A stretch of DNA of 64,000 nt from Hygrocybe punicea (lineage: Eukaryota; Basidiomycota; Agaricomycetes; Agaricales; Hygrophoraceae). Made by a program: the position numbers and the translations under genes. Shown one piece after another: positions 48,881-59,169 of the stretch (within the stretch, counting starts at the first letter, position 1; each line of letters opens with the position of its first letter). The notes below the pieces were generated by a model. It made no database searches, was not told the DNA's origin, and saw only the letters and a program-made list of their open reading frames with translations. The DNA is taken from contig OY744470.1 in the NCBI GenBank assembly GCA_963556145.1, positions 3,348,001 to 3,412,000 of the forward strand, written 5' to 3'.

Positions 48881-49907
48881 GTTATGCTAATCATGATAGT
48901 GACAGTTACATGTGACCAGTCTAACCATATAACATAATTTTATATAATATGTGCTAAATTTGATGTTGATGATATCAGTCATCATCGCATATGACCCCCA
49001 ATGAAGAGTCTGAGGATTTGTATTGATTTAGATAGAATTGTGTGAGAAGAGCACGAGCAAATCAAGCCAAAATGACATTTGACAGTATAGCAGATGGTTT
49101 TCATTTTGGATCATATTGATCTTATATTGTATTATGAATATCAATGAATTGGATTGATTTGCACGGTATTGTGTGTTCTATGGGTATTGCTAGGCCTCCT
49201 GCCCCAGATTCCTGCCCCTCCCCTCCTCCCGCCTCTGCATTCCAGCCTCCTTGCACCCCCCAGCTTCCCTTCCGTGTACCACATGTGAACATTATGATGC
49301 ATGGGTTTCCTGGCAATGTGTCGTCTAGGCGTCTCCGGCCACCCCCATAGCTGCTGCTGATTTTGCTGATTTTGCTGTGTTTCTCCTTTCCTTGCTCATA
49401 GAATTGTATGTCTAGCAATATACAATCATTTAGTGGCTCGGACTGTGAATGAATAACTTACTGCCACTGTCCCTTTGTCCAATGAATCCCACAACACCGT
49501 AAATGCAGACTTGAGCATGTTGGGATTCATCTTTTTGCAGTCAATCATGTAAAGGTTACTAAATAAATAGTCAGTGTACATGTCAACTAGAGAAAGGAAA
49601 GTTGCACTGTGGTGTATTTGCAATTGTCGGACAGATATGGCCATCTTTTGTCGGCACCTTCTTCTTCTTGGAAATGACATGTGGTTCTGTTTTCAACTCG
49701 GGTAGACCATTGGTGCTGGAAGCTGGCGTAGCCGGTATTACTATCAAGCATCATTAACAAGTTTGTCACATAGCATATATCCGCTTGCACTTACTGATGT
49801 GTGTCATTCCAAGTCGAGACGCTGGGGCTGGAGCCCCGAACACACAATGTCTGTACATTAAAGTAAGCAATAAGAATGCCATACATTTGAGATTACACTT
49901 ACAGCGG
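48881..49907. other. No supported gene; LTR-element left flank
   Basis: About 40 bp at 48998-49040 (GAAGAGTCTGAGGATTTG, TATTGATTTA) recur inverted at 61470-61512. Minus-strand ORFs at 49680-49426 and before 49900 look like exons but match no family I know. Confidence 0.4.
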
Positions 49908-50506
49908 TGTAGAGGCTCTGGGCCATCTGGACCCGAATCCTCTTCATATCCCACATCGTCCCCGTCCATTCCCATTCATGTATCGTCGATTCCGCCCGAT
50001 TCCGGTCCTCTCCATTGATTCCGGTCTGGATTCCACCTCCGGATTCGTTCCTACACGCACTGCAATGTCCCTAATGACTCGGAATCAGTACGTTTATAGT
50101 CATATATCATGTATCTACGTTTCCCATCTCCTAGTACATAGCATTCCTCCACTCCACTCCACTCCTATCAGTTACAGCCTTCGCTTGTAGTACATAGTTA
50201 CTACAGCACAGGATCACTCCCAGTAGTATAAAAGATGTACCCTTATACTACAACCATATCATATCATATTACATCCCATCATATTACATCTTATTATCCC
50301 GCTTCAGTTCTATTTCTGAGTCCGCTCTTCGTATCATCTACACCGCTCATAGTCCTTTCCCCATACTCTCCCTCTGAGTCCAGAACCCCTGGATTTGGGT
50401 TGGATTGACTAGACACTATAGAAAGACTTTACTCCTCTGATCACTTCTTAGCTGATCACCCTTTCCATAGATTCCCATTCCGGGTCTACAACAGAACTCG
50501 CCGCCA
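49908..50506 (+). repeat. 5' LTR (599 bp)
   Basis: Starts TGTAGAGGCTC and ends GAACTCGCCGCCA. Contains TATAAAAG at 50227-50234. Differs from the 3' LTR at eight positions, all transitions. Confidence 0.93.
50227..50234 (+). promoter_or_regulatory. LTR TATA box
   Basis: TATAAAAG in the 5' LTR, copied in the 3' LTR at about 54621. Likely start of the element's transcript about 30 bp downstream. Confidence 0.6.
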
Positions 50507-50507
50507 C

Positions 50508-50528
50508 AACTGGAGCCCACTGCGAGTA
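50508..50528 (+). other. Possible primer-binding site
   Basis: TGGAGCCCACTGCGAGTAG begins a few bases after the 5' LTR, with the TGG start expected of a site pairing with a tRNA 3' end. The tRNA is not identified. Confidence 0.4.
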
Positions 50529-50687
50529 GTTTAGTTCTTTTGTCTTTTCATACCCTACCGTCGGGTTTGACTTTCATGACATTTATCCTTTGTTCCCGAC
50601 TCTAATTGCTCAGCCCCGCTTACGACTTCGACCCCTTCCTCGTACCTCCCCGACCCGACCCGCTTCCTGATTTGGAAATTCCCTGAC

Positions 50688-51233
50688 ATGACGCATGGAT
50701 TGATGCCTCTCCGAGGTGATCGTTCAGCCCCGACGTTTCATGGTGATGAACACGACCTTCCCCGCTTCTTTGACGAAATTGACATGCTCGGCTCCAACTG
50801 TGGACTCACAGACACTGTGAAGATTCGCTACATGCTCCGGTACCTCGATAACGACGACTACGAACTTTGGTCTACACTTCCCGCCGCTTCTGAGAAAGAC
50901 TTCATCACTTTCCGACGTGCTGTTTTTGCCTTCTATCCCAGTGCCACGGACAGTATTCGGTATACGATCATGGATCTCGAACCATTGGTTAAATGACAAT
51001 CGGCGTATGGTATAGAAAACAAGATGGACTTAGGACAATATTTCCGGGACTTCATACGCATATCCGGAGTACTATATGACAACGGCCATTTATCGGACAA
51101 GCAGCGGAATGAGTATTTTGCCAACGGATTTGACTCAGATCTTCGTCAACGTGTTGAAGAATGACTTCATTACCTTCTTCCCAGTCATTACCACGATGAT
51201 CTGTACCTGGTTGATATTTTCCACGATGCCACG
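50688..51233 (+). pseudogene. Gag-like capsid gene (frameshifted)
   Basis: Resembles the capsid part of Agaricomycete Ty3/Gypsy gag: GDRSAPTFHGDEHDLPRFFD, KIRYMLRYLDNDDYELWSTL, FRRAVFAFYPSATDS. A stop at 50994-50996 ends the first frame. Homology continues (KMDLGQYFRDFIRISGVL, QRNEYFANGFDSDLRQRV) and then (LVDIFHDATLFLL) in other frames up to the long 51234 ORF. No zinc knuckle seen. Probably inactive. Confidence 0.75.
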
Positions 51234-52415
51234 TTGTTTCTCCTTTCCGGTTACCGTTCCGTTCCGGAATCCGTTGTCACTGCAGCCCCTGTTGCCATTT
51301 CCAGTCCCGATTCCGGTCCCGCACCTGTGCCTGTCGCAGTCATTTCACCTCCGGAACAGATCCTGTCCTTGATTCCATCCTTGATCCCACCCACTGTCAT
51401 TCATTCCGTCCCCCACGTTCATTCCGGTCCTTCGTATACTCCATCCCCGTCATCGTGTTCCCCGTCCCCGTCCATTCCGATGCCCGTCAAGACCATTATT
51501 TGTTTACAGGTTTTGTCGTCCAGTCCTGTGTTGTTCCCATCCGAGCCCCTTCCCGATTTATCGATGCCGGTCATCGATTCCGTCTTGCCTTCCAGTCCCG
51601 TTCCCGATTTATCCATTCCGTTTCCTATTTCATCCCCGTTGTCTCCGGTTTTGTCCCCTCCGGTTTCCGTCCACGAACTCATACCGGACCCGCTCCCATT
51701 GTCCTTGGATTCTCCAGAAATAGACATTCCATCCCCGATATTGCCGCCATATTGTCCTCCGTCACCATCTACCAAGATTCCGTCGACCTTGGTTGAGTAT
51801 TCTGTACCCGTTCCCATTCCGGACCCCATTCCACCCCTCTTATTTGATTTCGATTCCAGTTCCGATTCTGTTATGTCGTCCCCTTCGTTCCTGGTTCCCC
51901 TCGTTGTTTCTGCTCCCATATCGTTGTCGGTTCTGTCTTCGCCCACTTGGGGCACCCCGTCGTTTTTAGACCTGTCACGTGGCGCACCTGTTATATGGGA
52001 TCGTGTTGGTGTCAGCACTCCGGTTCTCGATTTTATTTTATTCCTCATTTCCGTCTTCATTCTACTTTGTCATCGCATTTTGGACCTCCACCCCCTCAAC
52101 TCCTTGCTCGAATATTTGCAAGAAGTTCTCCGCCTCCTCTCGTCATTCCACCTCCGACCTTCTTTCAGAAACTCTTGTGGGGATATAGACCCGTTTCCGT
52201 CACCCATTTTTGCGTTTTCATCCTCCGTTCCGCTTTCCGTTCACGTTCCCGGTTCTCACTTGTTTATATTTTCGTTTCCATTTCTAGTTTCCTTTGTTTC
52301 CCACTCGTTCCGGACCCGTTTCATTTCCGTTGTATTTTGGTCCTGTCCTCCTCCTCGACCCCCAGATTCCGGTTATCTTATCTCGTCGTTCCGTTTCCCT
52401 CTTTTCCGTTTATAG
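51234..52415 (+). other. Pro/Ser/Val-rich ORF downstream of gag
   Basis: 393-codon low-complexity frame (repeats like PVPIPDPIP, PSSPVPDLSIPF), hydrophobic and Phe-rich at its end. It continues the gag frame after its last shift, so it may be a gag-linked tail. The opposite strand is also open (52060-51419), which weakens the case that it codes for protein. Confidence 0.4.
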
Positions 52416-52494
52416 TTTTATTATATACTCTATTTTTATTTTATATACATTGTTCAACGTTCCGCTTTCCGTTCCCTTTTCGTCCATTCCCCTT

Positions 52495-54074
52495 TTATTC
52501 CCTTCTCCCTTCGTCGAGTTTGGTGTCAATCATGTTGAGTTGACCCAGGATATGGGCCTGGTTCACGCGTAGTCGATTTAGCTCTGTCATCCAGCGGGTT
52601 AACTTCATATGGATCTCCGCGACATATTCCGAGAGGCCGTCCGCGATCACCGATATCTCCCTCTGTGTTTCTGTCGCCATCTTGCGCATTGCCCGGACGT
52701 GGTCGTTGATTCCGGCTCCAATCTGCGGGTGCTTGAACGGATTTCCTCGTCTCCCTTCATCCCGCTCCGATTCCATATCCGGTTCGACATTGGTCAACAT
52801 CCGCTTACTCGTTGACGCCTCTCCGGTCTGTAACCTAGGCTTCTTCACGGTCCTCAGTGCCTTTTTTGTGACAACTTTCCTCTTCGGGCTACCCACCTTC
52901 GCCTTCCCTTTCCTTTCCGCTTTTCTGGCTCCAGTGGCCGGTCCCTTCGTCGACAGTCCGCAACATCATTTAAGCCTTTTGCATCGATCGCACGCGTATC
53001 CCTCGATTCCGCGACAAACAGCGTTGGCGGTCACACATGCATCGTGTTGCCGGATCCGGTACAATTGCATATACTACAGAATTGTTAGACAGAAATGATG
53101 AATGAGCCTGAGTATCACTTACCCCCGGAATCTTTCCCTTCGGTTCCGCATCCTCGTTCCCGCTCACATTCGAGAAATCGTCACTGCTGTTGTAGTCCCC
53201 GTGAACGGTTTTGTTGTCCCGGTTGACCCTCTTATCCCGGTTGACCTTTTTGTTTTTGATCGCGTTAAGCGCTTGGAGTGTTTCATATTTTTGTAGTTGC
53301 TGATTGGACCAGGTGCCCTCCTCGTCCTCGCTTCCGTGATTGCTGGTTTGTGCAGTCTCCTCCTGGTCCCTTTCCGTGGCTGCATCATCCCTTTTTGCTG
53401 CCTCTGCTGCCTTCGCCCTTTCCGCCTCCTCGATCTGCTTCTCTGCCTCCACCCTCCTATTTATCTCTTCGTATTGACGCGATTCCTCTGCCCGTTTCTG
53501 CTCGATCTGCTCTGCCTCCTCGACCCGTTGTCTCCTTGCTTCCTCCTCCTTTTCCTCCTGCAACCGTGATGCTTCCTCGGCTTCCTGACGCACCGTCTCT
53601 TTCCGTCCCCATTCGTATTCCTCCCAGCTCCGTAACCATTCCTCGACCTCCACCACCATCTCTCCACCCATCGAGAAGTCCCTCGGTTCCATCACGTCGA
53701 TTCTGTTGTCCCGGATTTCCATCAATATTCCCCTGTAGTTCCGCTGCCAGGTATCGTTAGTCCATGCCGTTTACAGGAACAGGAACTCTTACCATGGCCC
53801 ATCGTCGTCTCACCACCCATTGCCGTGCCTTGTTCTCGAATCCGTCACGTACAATATCGAATCCGGCCACGTCGACTTCTAGTAACTCGGCTACGGCGCT
53901 CTCGAAGTTTTGCCGCGTTTCCGCATCGAGAGTATTGAGGAATTTGTCGTATTCCGTCGACATCTGGCGTTGGTGTTGGTGTTTGTTGGGTTTGTTGGGC
54001 TTGTTGAGGTTGTTGTCGAGATTGTTGAAAGTTGCGTTGAAAAGTTTTCTTGTTTGTATTTGTTGCCCCGTCAT
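52495..54074 (-). pseudogene. Antisense coiled-coil/Cys-cluster gene in the LTR element
   Basis: Runs opposite to gag. Exon-like pieces: 54074-53757 (STEYDKFLNTLDAETRQNFE, then ELLEVDVAGFDIVRDGFENK), 53725-52970 (a long Glu/Lys/Arg/Ala coiled coil, EEASRLQEEKEEEARRQRVE), and 52896-52495 (basic KRKVVTKK region, then a helical end). Between the last two, one frame over, is a Cys cluster CVTANAVC...GYACDRCKRLK*CC at about 53030-52960, like the zinc-cluster motif of a multicopy hypothetical family in Agaricomycetes. A frameshift before it and a TGA in it (about 52971-52973) break it here. Function unknown; the layout suggests a DNA- or RNA-binding, self-associating protein. Confidence 0.65.
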
Positions 54075-54301
54075 GTGACTGTTGTTCCTTTATCCAGCCG
54101 TTTCGCCCCACCCTCTTTCAGTAGCTCCGGACCACTGCTTCCCGACGCTTCGATACACGCCGGCTTCGATCTCATTCACGTTGTACCATCGTTTCCGCCC
54201 ATTTTCGACATCGCCTCCGCTCATTTATTCCCATGACCCCGGTATCTTCGTTATTTCGTATGGATCGACCAGGGATGGTCTCTATCTGAGTCCTGACCAG
54301 A

Positions 54302-54900
54302 TGTAGAGGCTCCAGGCCGTCTGGACCCAAATCCTCTTCATATCCCACATCGTCCCCGTCCATTCCCATTCATGTATCATCGATTCCGCCCGATTCCGGT
54401 CCTCTCCATTGATTCCGGTCCGGATTCCACCTCCGGATTCGTTCCTACACGCACTGCAATGTCCCTAATGACTCGGAATCAGTACGTTTATAGTCATATA
54501 TCATGTATCTACGTTTCCCGTCTCCTAGTACATAGCATTCCTCCACTCCACTCCACTCCTATCAGTTACAGCCTTCGCTTGTAGTACATAGTTACTACAG
54601 CACAGGATCACTCCCAGTAGTATAAAAGATGTACCCTTATACTACAACCATATCATATCATATTACATCCCATCATATTACATCTTATTATCCCGCTTCA
54701 GTTCTATTTCTGAGTCCGCTCTTCGTATCATCTACACCGCTCATAGTCCTTTCCCCATACTCTCCCTCTGAGTCCAGAACCCCTGGATTTGGGTTGGATT
54801 GACTAGACACTATAGAAAGACTTTACTCCTCTGATCACTTCTTAGCTGATCACCCTTTCCATAGATTCCCATTCCGGGTCTACAACAGAACTCGCCGTCA
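54302..54900 (+). repeat. 3' LTR (599 bp)
   Basis: Same limits as the 5' LTR, TGTAGAGGCTC to CTCGCCGTCA, about 98.7% identical, then the target duplication CAGCGG. Confidence 0.93.
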
Positions 54901-55150
54901 CAGCGGATTAACAATAAGAACTTCCTTGGAGATCTCTGTCGGAGTAGCATTGACAACAGAAGCGGTGGCAGTGGTGGGAGGAATATGTGGGGGTAAAATA
55001 TTGGATGTCAAGGGAGAAACAGAGTCAGCGTCAGCGGGCAACATAGCAGGGGTCAAAGATAACAGAGCTGGCGATGCAGGGGAAGCCGGTGTGGTGAACG
55101 CTGCCTGGGTAGGCGCGGATTCGGGGTGTGCGAGATCGTTGTCACTGGGA
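54898..55150 (-). CDS. Last exon of hypothetical gene (tail copy 1)
   Basis: Minus-strand frame HPSDNDLAHPESAPTQAAFT..., then Ala/Pro/Thr-rich sequence ending EISKEVLIVNPL. Its start lies in the 184-bp repeat, of which a second copy at 57475 precedes a different tail. It is probably the original 3' end of the gene that starts at 58634. The stop codon lies at the LTR-element border, so the retroelement landed right at, or replaced, the end of this gene. Confidence 0.45.
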
Positions 55151-55273
55151 TGAAAACCCAAAACTCAACTTGTTTGTGACTATTTACAACAGCCACTACA
55201 TACAAATAATAGAACAAATAGAGAATATAGTAAAATGAATGAATACGTACCCAGAGATATAGATGTCTCTACA
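55090..55273. repeat. 184-bp direct repeat, copy 1
   Basis: TGTGGTGAACGCTGCCTGGG ... GATATAGATGTCTCTACA, identical by eye with 57475-57658. It includes an intron-like segment and an exon start of the minus-strand hypothetical gene. Confidence 0.95.
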
Positions 55274-55418
55274 TCCAGTAGGGACACAAATAGAGACTGT
55301 CCCCAGTCTCACATAAGGCAAGGGAGGAAGAAATAGGAAAAAGAAAAAGGGAGGGAGGGAAGGGACAATACTGAAAACAAAACAAACAAAACAAAACAAA
55401 AACAAAAATCCAATCAAC

Positions 55419-57296
55419 TCAACAGGAATCTTCCAACACAAAGTCTTCCAACTTCTCCAACCGATCCACCAACTTTACCAACTTTTGCTCCAGAACCTTG
55501 AGGGCCTTAAGGGATAACAATGCTGACTCGAGCGCAAGCAATGTCGCAGCAGGTATGTCGTCAGTGGCAAACGTGGACGTTGGTAGTGTGCCCGACAAGG
55601 GTGTAGTGGGTACAAAGTCATGGAGCGGCAGTGCATGGGCATAGCAGGACGGGGTCGAGCGCAGGGTCGTGGTATGGGCTACTGAATGGGCCTGCGAGGC
55701 TCCATGGGGTGGATCGTGGGCATGCAGGGTTGACTGGGGTAGCGGGTGACATGGTGTGTTGGGGGCATCGAAGAGGGACAGGGCCGGACTCGTTTGGGAC
55801 GGGAGGGGGCCGTACAGAGGCACTGGGACGTGAACGTGGGCGTAGGGGCTGGTCCGTGGGTCTGGCGTTGGTCCTGGATGATGGAACGCAGGGGCCAATG
55901 GTGGGGCGATGTGGGACGGCGTTGGGGGCTCGAACGCAGCGGGGGCGGCTTGTACGGCGTCACGGAGGGCGATATGGGGGTCCTGGCGGTGGTACGCGGC
56001 TGCCGGGGGTCGAAACAAGAGCGGAACGGGGGTGGATGTGGGGGAATTGGTCAAAAACAAGGTATGTTTGGGGCTGGCGCGGGTTTCTGGGGACGGCGGG
56101 GGCTCAGACGGCGGGGGCGTGTCACGGATGGCCTCTGGGGACGACGGCGAGGGCGGAGACGTGGATGGCAGGCGACACAAGGGTGAAACGAGGGCGGATA
56201 CGCTGGGACAGGTCAAAAATGGCGTCCGTTGAGTGTCGGCACGGTTTTCTGGAGACGGCGCGGGGACAGACGGCGGGGGCGTGTAACGGTTCGCCTCTAG
56301 GGACGATGTCGAGGCCGTGGACGCGAACGCGGGGCGAAACGGGGGTGAAACGGAGGCAGAAACGGGGGCCGATGTTGAAAACGGCGTCTGCGGGGCGCTA
56401 GCGCGGATTCCTGGGGACGACGCGGGCTCAAACGGTGGGGGCATGTCACGGCTGGCCTCTTGGGACGACGGCGAGGGCGTAGACGGTGACGGTGGGCGAA
56501 ACGAGGGCGTAACGGAGGTGGTGGTGTCGATACGCGTGTTTTCGACGCGTTGGGGCGCGTGGGCGGGTCGTCCTGAGGCTGGCGAGGGCGCAAACGGTAG
56601 GGGCGCATCACGGTTCGCCTCCGGGGACGACAGCGTGTCCGTGGGTGCAAACGGGGGGCCATTTGAGCCGGAAACTAGGGGGGACGCGTCGATACGCGTG
56701 TTAACGTTGCGTTGGCGCGCGCGGACGCATTTTTCCGGGGACGGCGCGGGCGCAGACGATGGCGGCGTGTGTTGGAACACCCATGGGGACGATTGCGAGG
56801 GCGTACGCGAAGACGGGGGCGGAAACGAGGCGGAAACGAGTGAGGACGCGTCAATATGCGTATTCACGTTGGACTTGCGCGCGCGGACGCGTTTACCTGC
56901 ACGGCAACCGCGGAAACGGCGAGGAGGGGCGTACCTGGGACTGCACATGCAACAGCCGTTGCAATGCGCGCGCTTTCCTTCGACTACCGGGTCTCCGTTA
57001 CTCGTTTGATGCGCGAGGCGCGCTCCATGTTGGACGGGTTCGTTGCGGCCGTTCTGGGGCTTTCCGGGCGCGGTTTTTCGAGCGGGATCTGTGGGGGGTC
57101 GTCTTCCGAGTCCGTTGGATGTGTTGAGATGAGTGTGGGTGGGGGAACTAGTGAAATAAATGGGAAAAGCGAAGGGGGGGGCATATTGAAGACCGTGTGA
57201 CGTGGCTGTGACGGCGTGACAAAAAGGCAAAAGAGCCGTGTTCTGCAGAGGAGGCGCAACTGGTACGAAGAAAGTATACTGAGGTGTCGAAAACAT
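55419..57296 (-). CDS. Proline-rich repeat protein with C-terminal leucine zipper
   Basis: 625-codon single frame from ATG-equivalent 57296 to 55419. Residues 1-130 are mixed. Then about six imperfect 75-85-residue repeats (pattern: A.VSASF.PP...TPS.SS.EA.R.TPPP..PAPSPE.R), a Pro/His-rich zone, and a C-terminal heptad helix (LLALESALLSLKALKVLEQK, then LVKLVDRLEKLEDFVLEDSC). The zipper ends in a Cys, as if for dimerisation. The plus strand is also largely open because of high GC. It lies wholly between the two 184-bp repeats, so the block may have arrived as a unit. No family function known to me; possibly a structural or gag-like protein of a mobile element. Confidence 0.5.
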   Translation of the reverse strand: MFSTPQYTFFVPVAPPLQNTALLPFCHAVTATSHGLQYAPPFAFPIYFTSSPTHTHLNTSNGLGRRPPTDPARKTAPGKPQNGRNEPVQHGARLAHQTSNGDPVVEGKRAHCNGCCMCSPRYAPPRRFRGCRAGKRVRARKSNVNTHIDASSLVSASFPPPSSRTPSQSSPWVFQHTPPSSAPAPSPEKCVRARQRNVNTRIDASPLVSGSNGPPFAPTDTLSSPEANRDAPLPFAPSPASGRPAHAPQRVENTRIDTTTSVTPSFRPPSPSTPSPSSQEASRDMPPPFEPASSPGIRASAPQTPFSTSAPVSASVSPPFRPAFASTASTSSLEANRYTPPPSVPAPSPENRADTQRTPFLTCPSVSALVSPLCRLPSTSPPSPSSPEAIRDTPPPSEPPPSPETRASPKHTLFLTNSPTSTPVPLLFRPPAAAYHRQDPHIALRDAVQAAPAAFEPPTPSHIAPPLAPAFHHPGPTPDPRTSPYAHVHVPVPLYGPLPSQTSPALSLFDAPNTPCHPLPQSTLHAHDPPHGASQAHSVAHTTTLRSTPSCYAHALPLHDFVPTTPLSGTLPTSTFATDDIPAATLLALESALLSLKALKVLEQKLVKLVDRLEKLEDFVLEDSC

Positions 57297-57474
57297 CGGG
57301 GATGGGTCTAAGAGCTGACAGAAGACTAGGGGTGCTCGAAATGCTGACGAATACGGGGCGCTGTTGACTATGGGGCGCTGTTGCTGCCAGAAAGAGAGAG
57401 AAAGGTGTCAAAATTGGCGAAGTCAAAGAGGGAAATGTGAAGTGAGCTTGACACTCCTCGCGGTGGGCTCCAGA

Positions 57475-57658
57475 TGTGGTGAACGCTGCCTGGGTAGGCG
57501 CGGATTCGGGGTGTGCGAGATCGTTGTCACTGGGATGAAAACCCAAAACTCAACTTGTTTGTGACTATTTACAACAGCCACTACATACAAATAATAGAAC
57601 AAATAGAGAATATAGTAAAATGAATGAATACGTACCCAGAGATATAGATGTCTCTACA
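57475..57658. repeat. 184-bp direct repeat, copy 2
   Basis: Second copy of 55090-55273, joined here to the upstream exon of the minus-strand gene at 57657. Confidence 0.95.
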
Positions 57659-58634
57659 CCGGAATCAGTGGCAAAGCAGAAGAAACACCAGCAACTGCAT
57701 AAGCCGGCAGCGATACAGCAGAGTCCGAGATTGGAGTGGGCAAAACACCAGCATGAGCAGGTAACAAAGTGGGAGAGTCCAGACTTGGAGTTGGGAAAGC
57801 AGAGGATGTGTCGGTTTGAACAAACATCGGTACAATAGAGTCTGGACTTGGACTTGGAATCGGCACAGTGGAGGAGCTAGCAGGGAGCAACGCAGAAAGG
57901 TCAAACTCATTAGATGACAGCAAATGAAGGGGCGAAGAAGACGGATTCTGTAAGATGGCTTTAGTTTGTGAAATAGTCTTGATCCGTTTTACAGGGCTGC
58001 TTGAAACCAAACTAGCAGATCGCTTCTTTGAATCGGGAACTGGACAAGGGCCCAAGATAGCAACATTTCCACCAGTCTCTTGTTTCGTCTCCTGTTTGAT
58101 AGTCTTATTGCTTGTGGCATTGTTCCGATACCATCCAGAATAGCTTTCTGTGGCAAGTTTCTCAGCCTTCCAGTGTCCCTCGCACAGCTGTAACTCGGGA
58201 AAGGCCGTATACATCTGTTCCTGATAGTATTGGTGAACCAGTAGAGTGGCAGCCATCCAGGTTTTTGGTGCAACATTTCGGCTAAGCAGGTGCTGGAAAA
58301 TTCGCTGTTGATGTGTCCGTATGTCGTTGACACAAAATCCGGTGATTATGTTGCCATCTTCATCCTCAATGTATTGAACCATAACATTTTCACCTTGAGA
58401 GACTCTGCCCTTGCCGTGCTCCCCTGAGGACTTCTTGATTTCCGTCAAATCTTTTGCCTTGCTCGCTGAGCTTTGCTTCCAGTCATTCTTGGTCCAGTAC
58501 TTGACTTTGGGATAGTCGTCTCGATGAAGGGTACTTTGATGAGAGGAAGGGGCAACTGTGAGCCTGAGTGGTGAAGTTCCAGGCTCGGTGACAAAGGGAT
58601 CTGTGGGGGAAGTAGCTTGAGACTGAACTTGCAA
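57657..58634 (-). CDS. Hypothetical protein of a multicopy Agaricomycete family
   Basis: 326-codon frame. Conserved-looking core: YWTKNDWKQSSASKA, KSSGEHGKGRVSQGENVMVQ, YIEDEDGNIITGFCVNDIR, TWMAATLLVHQYYQEQMYTA, FPELQLCEGHWKAEKLATES and YSGWYRNN. It then passes into a Ser/Pro-rich tail with about 15-residue repeats (PIPSPSPDSIVPMF, PTPSLDSPTLLPAH, PTPISDSAVSLPAY). Similar proteins recur in mushroom genomes without known function and may be carried by transposons; here it is 3' of a CACTA-type transposase on the same strand. The frame stops at TAG 57654-57656, at or just after a donor-like GTGTAG. The next exon would begin in the 184-bp repeat. Confidence 0.55.
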
Positions 58635-58705
58635 AAGAGCAGCATATGCGGTGCTGCAACATGTTTGCTCTTCGTCTTCGTTATATACAAGTCTGTAGAA
58701 CGCAC

Positions 58706-59169
58706 CGCAAAGTTTTTATCTCAGTTTGAAGGGATAAATGCATTATGAATATGTCCATGTAAGTTTTATTTGCACTATGCATAAGTGTGTCGTGATCTGC
58801 CTCAGCAATTGCTTGCAAGGGATTGGTATGAGCTGGGTTCTGCTAGACATTGCTTGCACAGTATAAAATCAGCGATACTCAGTACGCACTGCTGTGGTGA
58901 TGCCATGCATTTCCCAGGAAGGCTCTGAGTTGCAGAATCCCTTGAATGCTGGTGGTGCCGTCCTGAATTCGGATATGTCGGAATTATACATCTGAGTCCT
59001 TCGAAATTGGGGTAGGTCTGAGTTTGCTGGGCAAGCTTTAACGGAGAAGCCAGGATGCGCTGAAGATGACATTGACGACAGAGGGAAGTGGAATTTGGGA
59101 TTGTCCATCGTGACCGCTGTCACAAATGTGCATCATGGAAAATCCAATTTTATTAATACTATTACAATA
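58706..59169. other. No supported gene
   Basis: Spacer between the hypothetical gene and the transposase end. An 84-codon minus-strand ORF (59123-58869) has no recognisable domain. Confidence 0.4.

Larger units (their letters stand above)
49908..54900 (+). mobile_element. LTR retroelement, 4993 bp, gag but no visible pol
   Basis: Two 599-bp LTRs enclose a 3.8-kb interior. The flanks carry CAGCGG on both sides (49902-49907 and 54901-54906; 5 to 7 bp depending on the exact LTR end), the target duplication. The interior has a Ty3/Gypsy-like gag start and a Pro/Ser-rich stretch on the plus strand, and a long gene on the minus strand. No protease, reverse transcriptase, RNase H or integrase motif is visible in any frame, so it is non-autonomous (LARD-like). 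Confidence 0.92.

Noticed and set aside
51419..52060. Minus-strand Gly/Asp/Ser-rich ORF over the gag tail
   Set aside because: Complement of the Pro/Ser-rich plus frame; no start context or domain, and not contiguous with the antisense coiled-coil gene.
49908..54900. Hidden reverse transcriptase or integrase in the LTR element
   Set aside because: I read both strands for YXDD-, HHCC- and DDE-type motifs and saw none; an HMM search would settle it.
55631..57200. Plus-strand Gly/Arg/Trp-rich ORFs
   Set aside because: Mirror of the GC-rich proline-repeat gene on the minus strand; heptad and repeat structure favour the minus strand.
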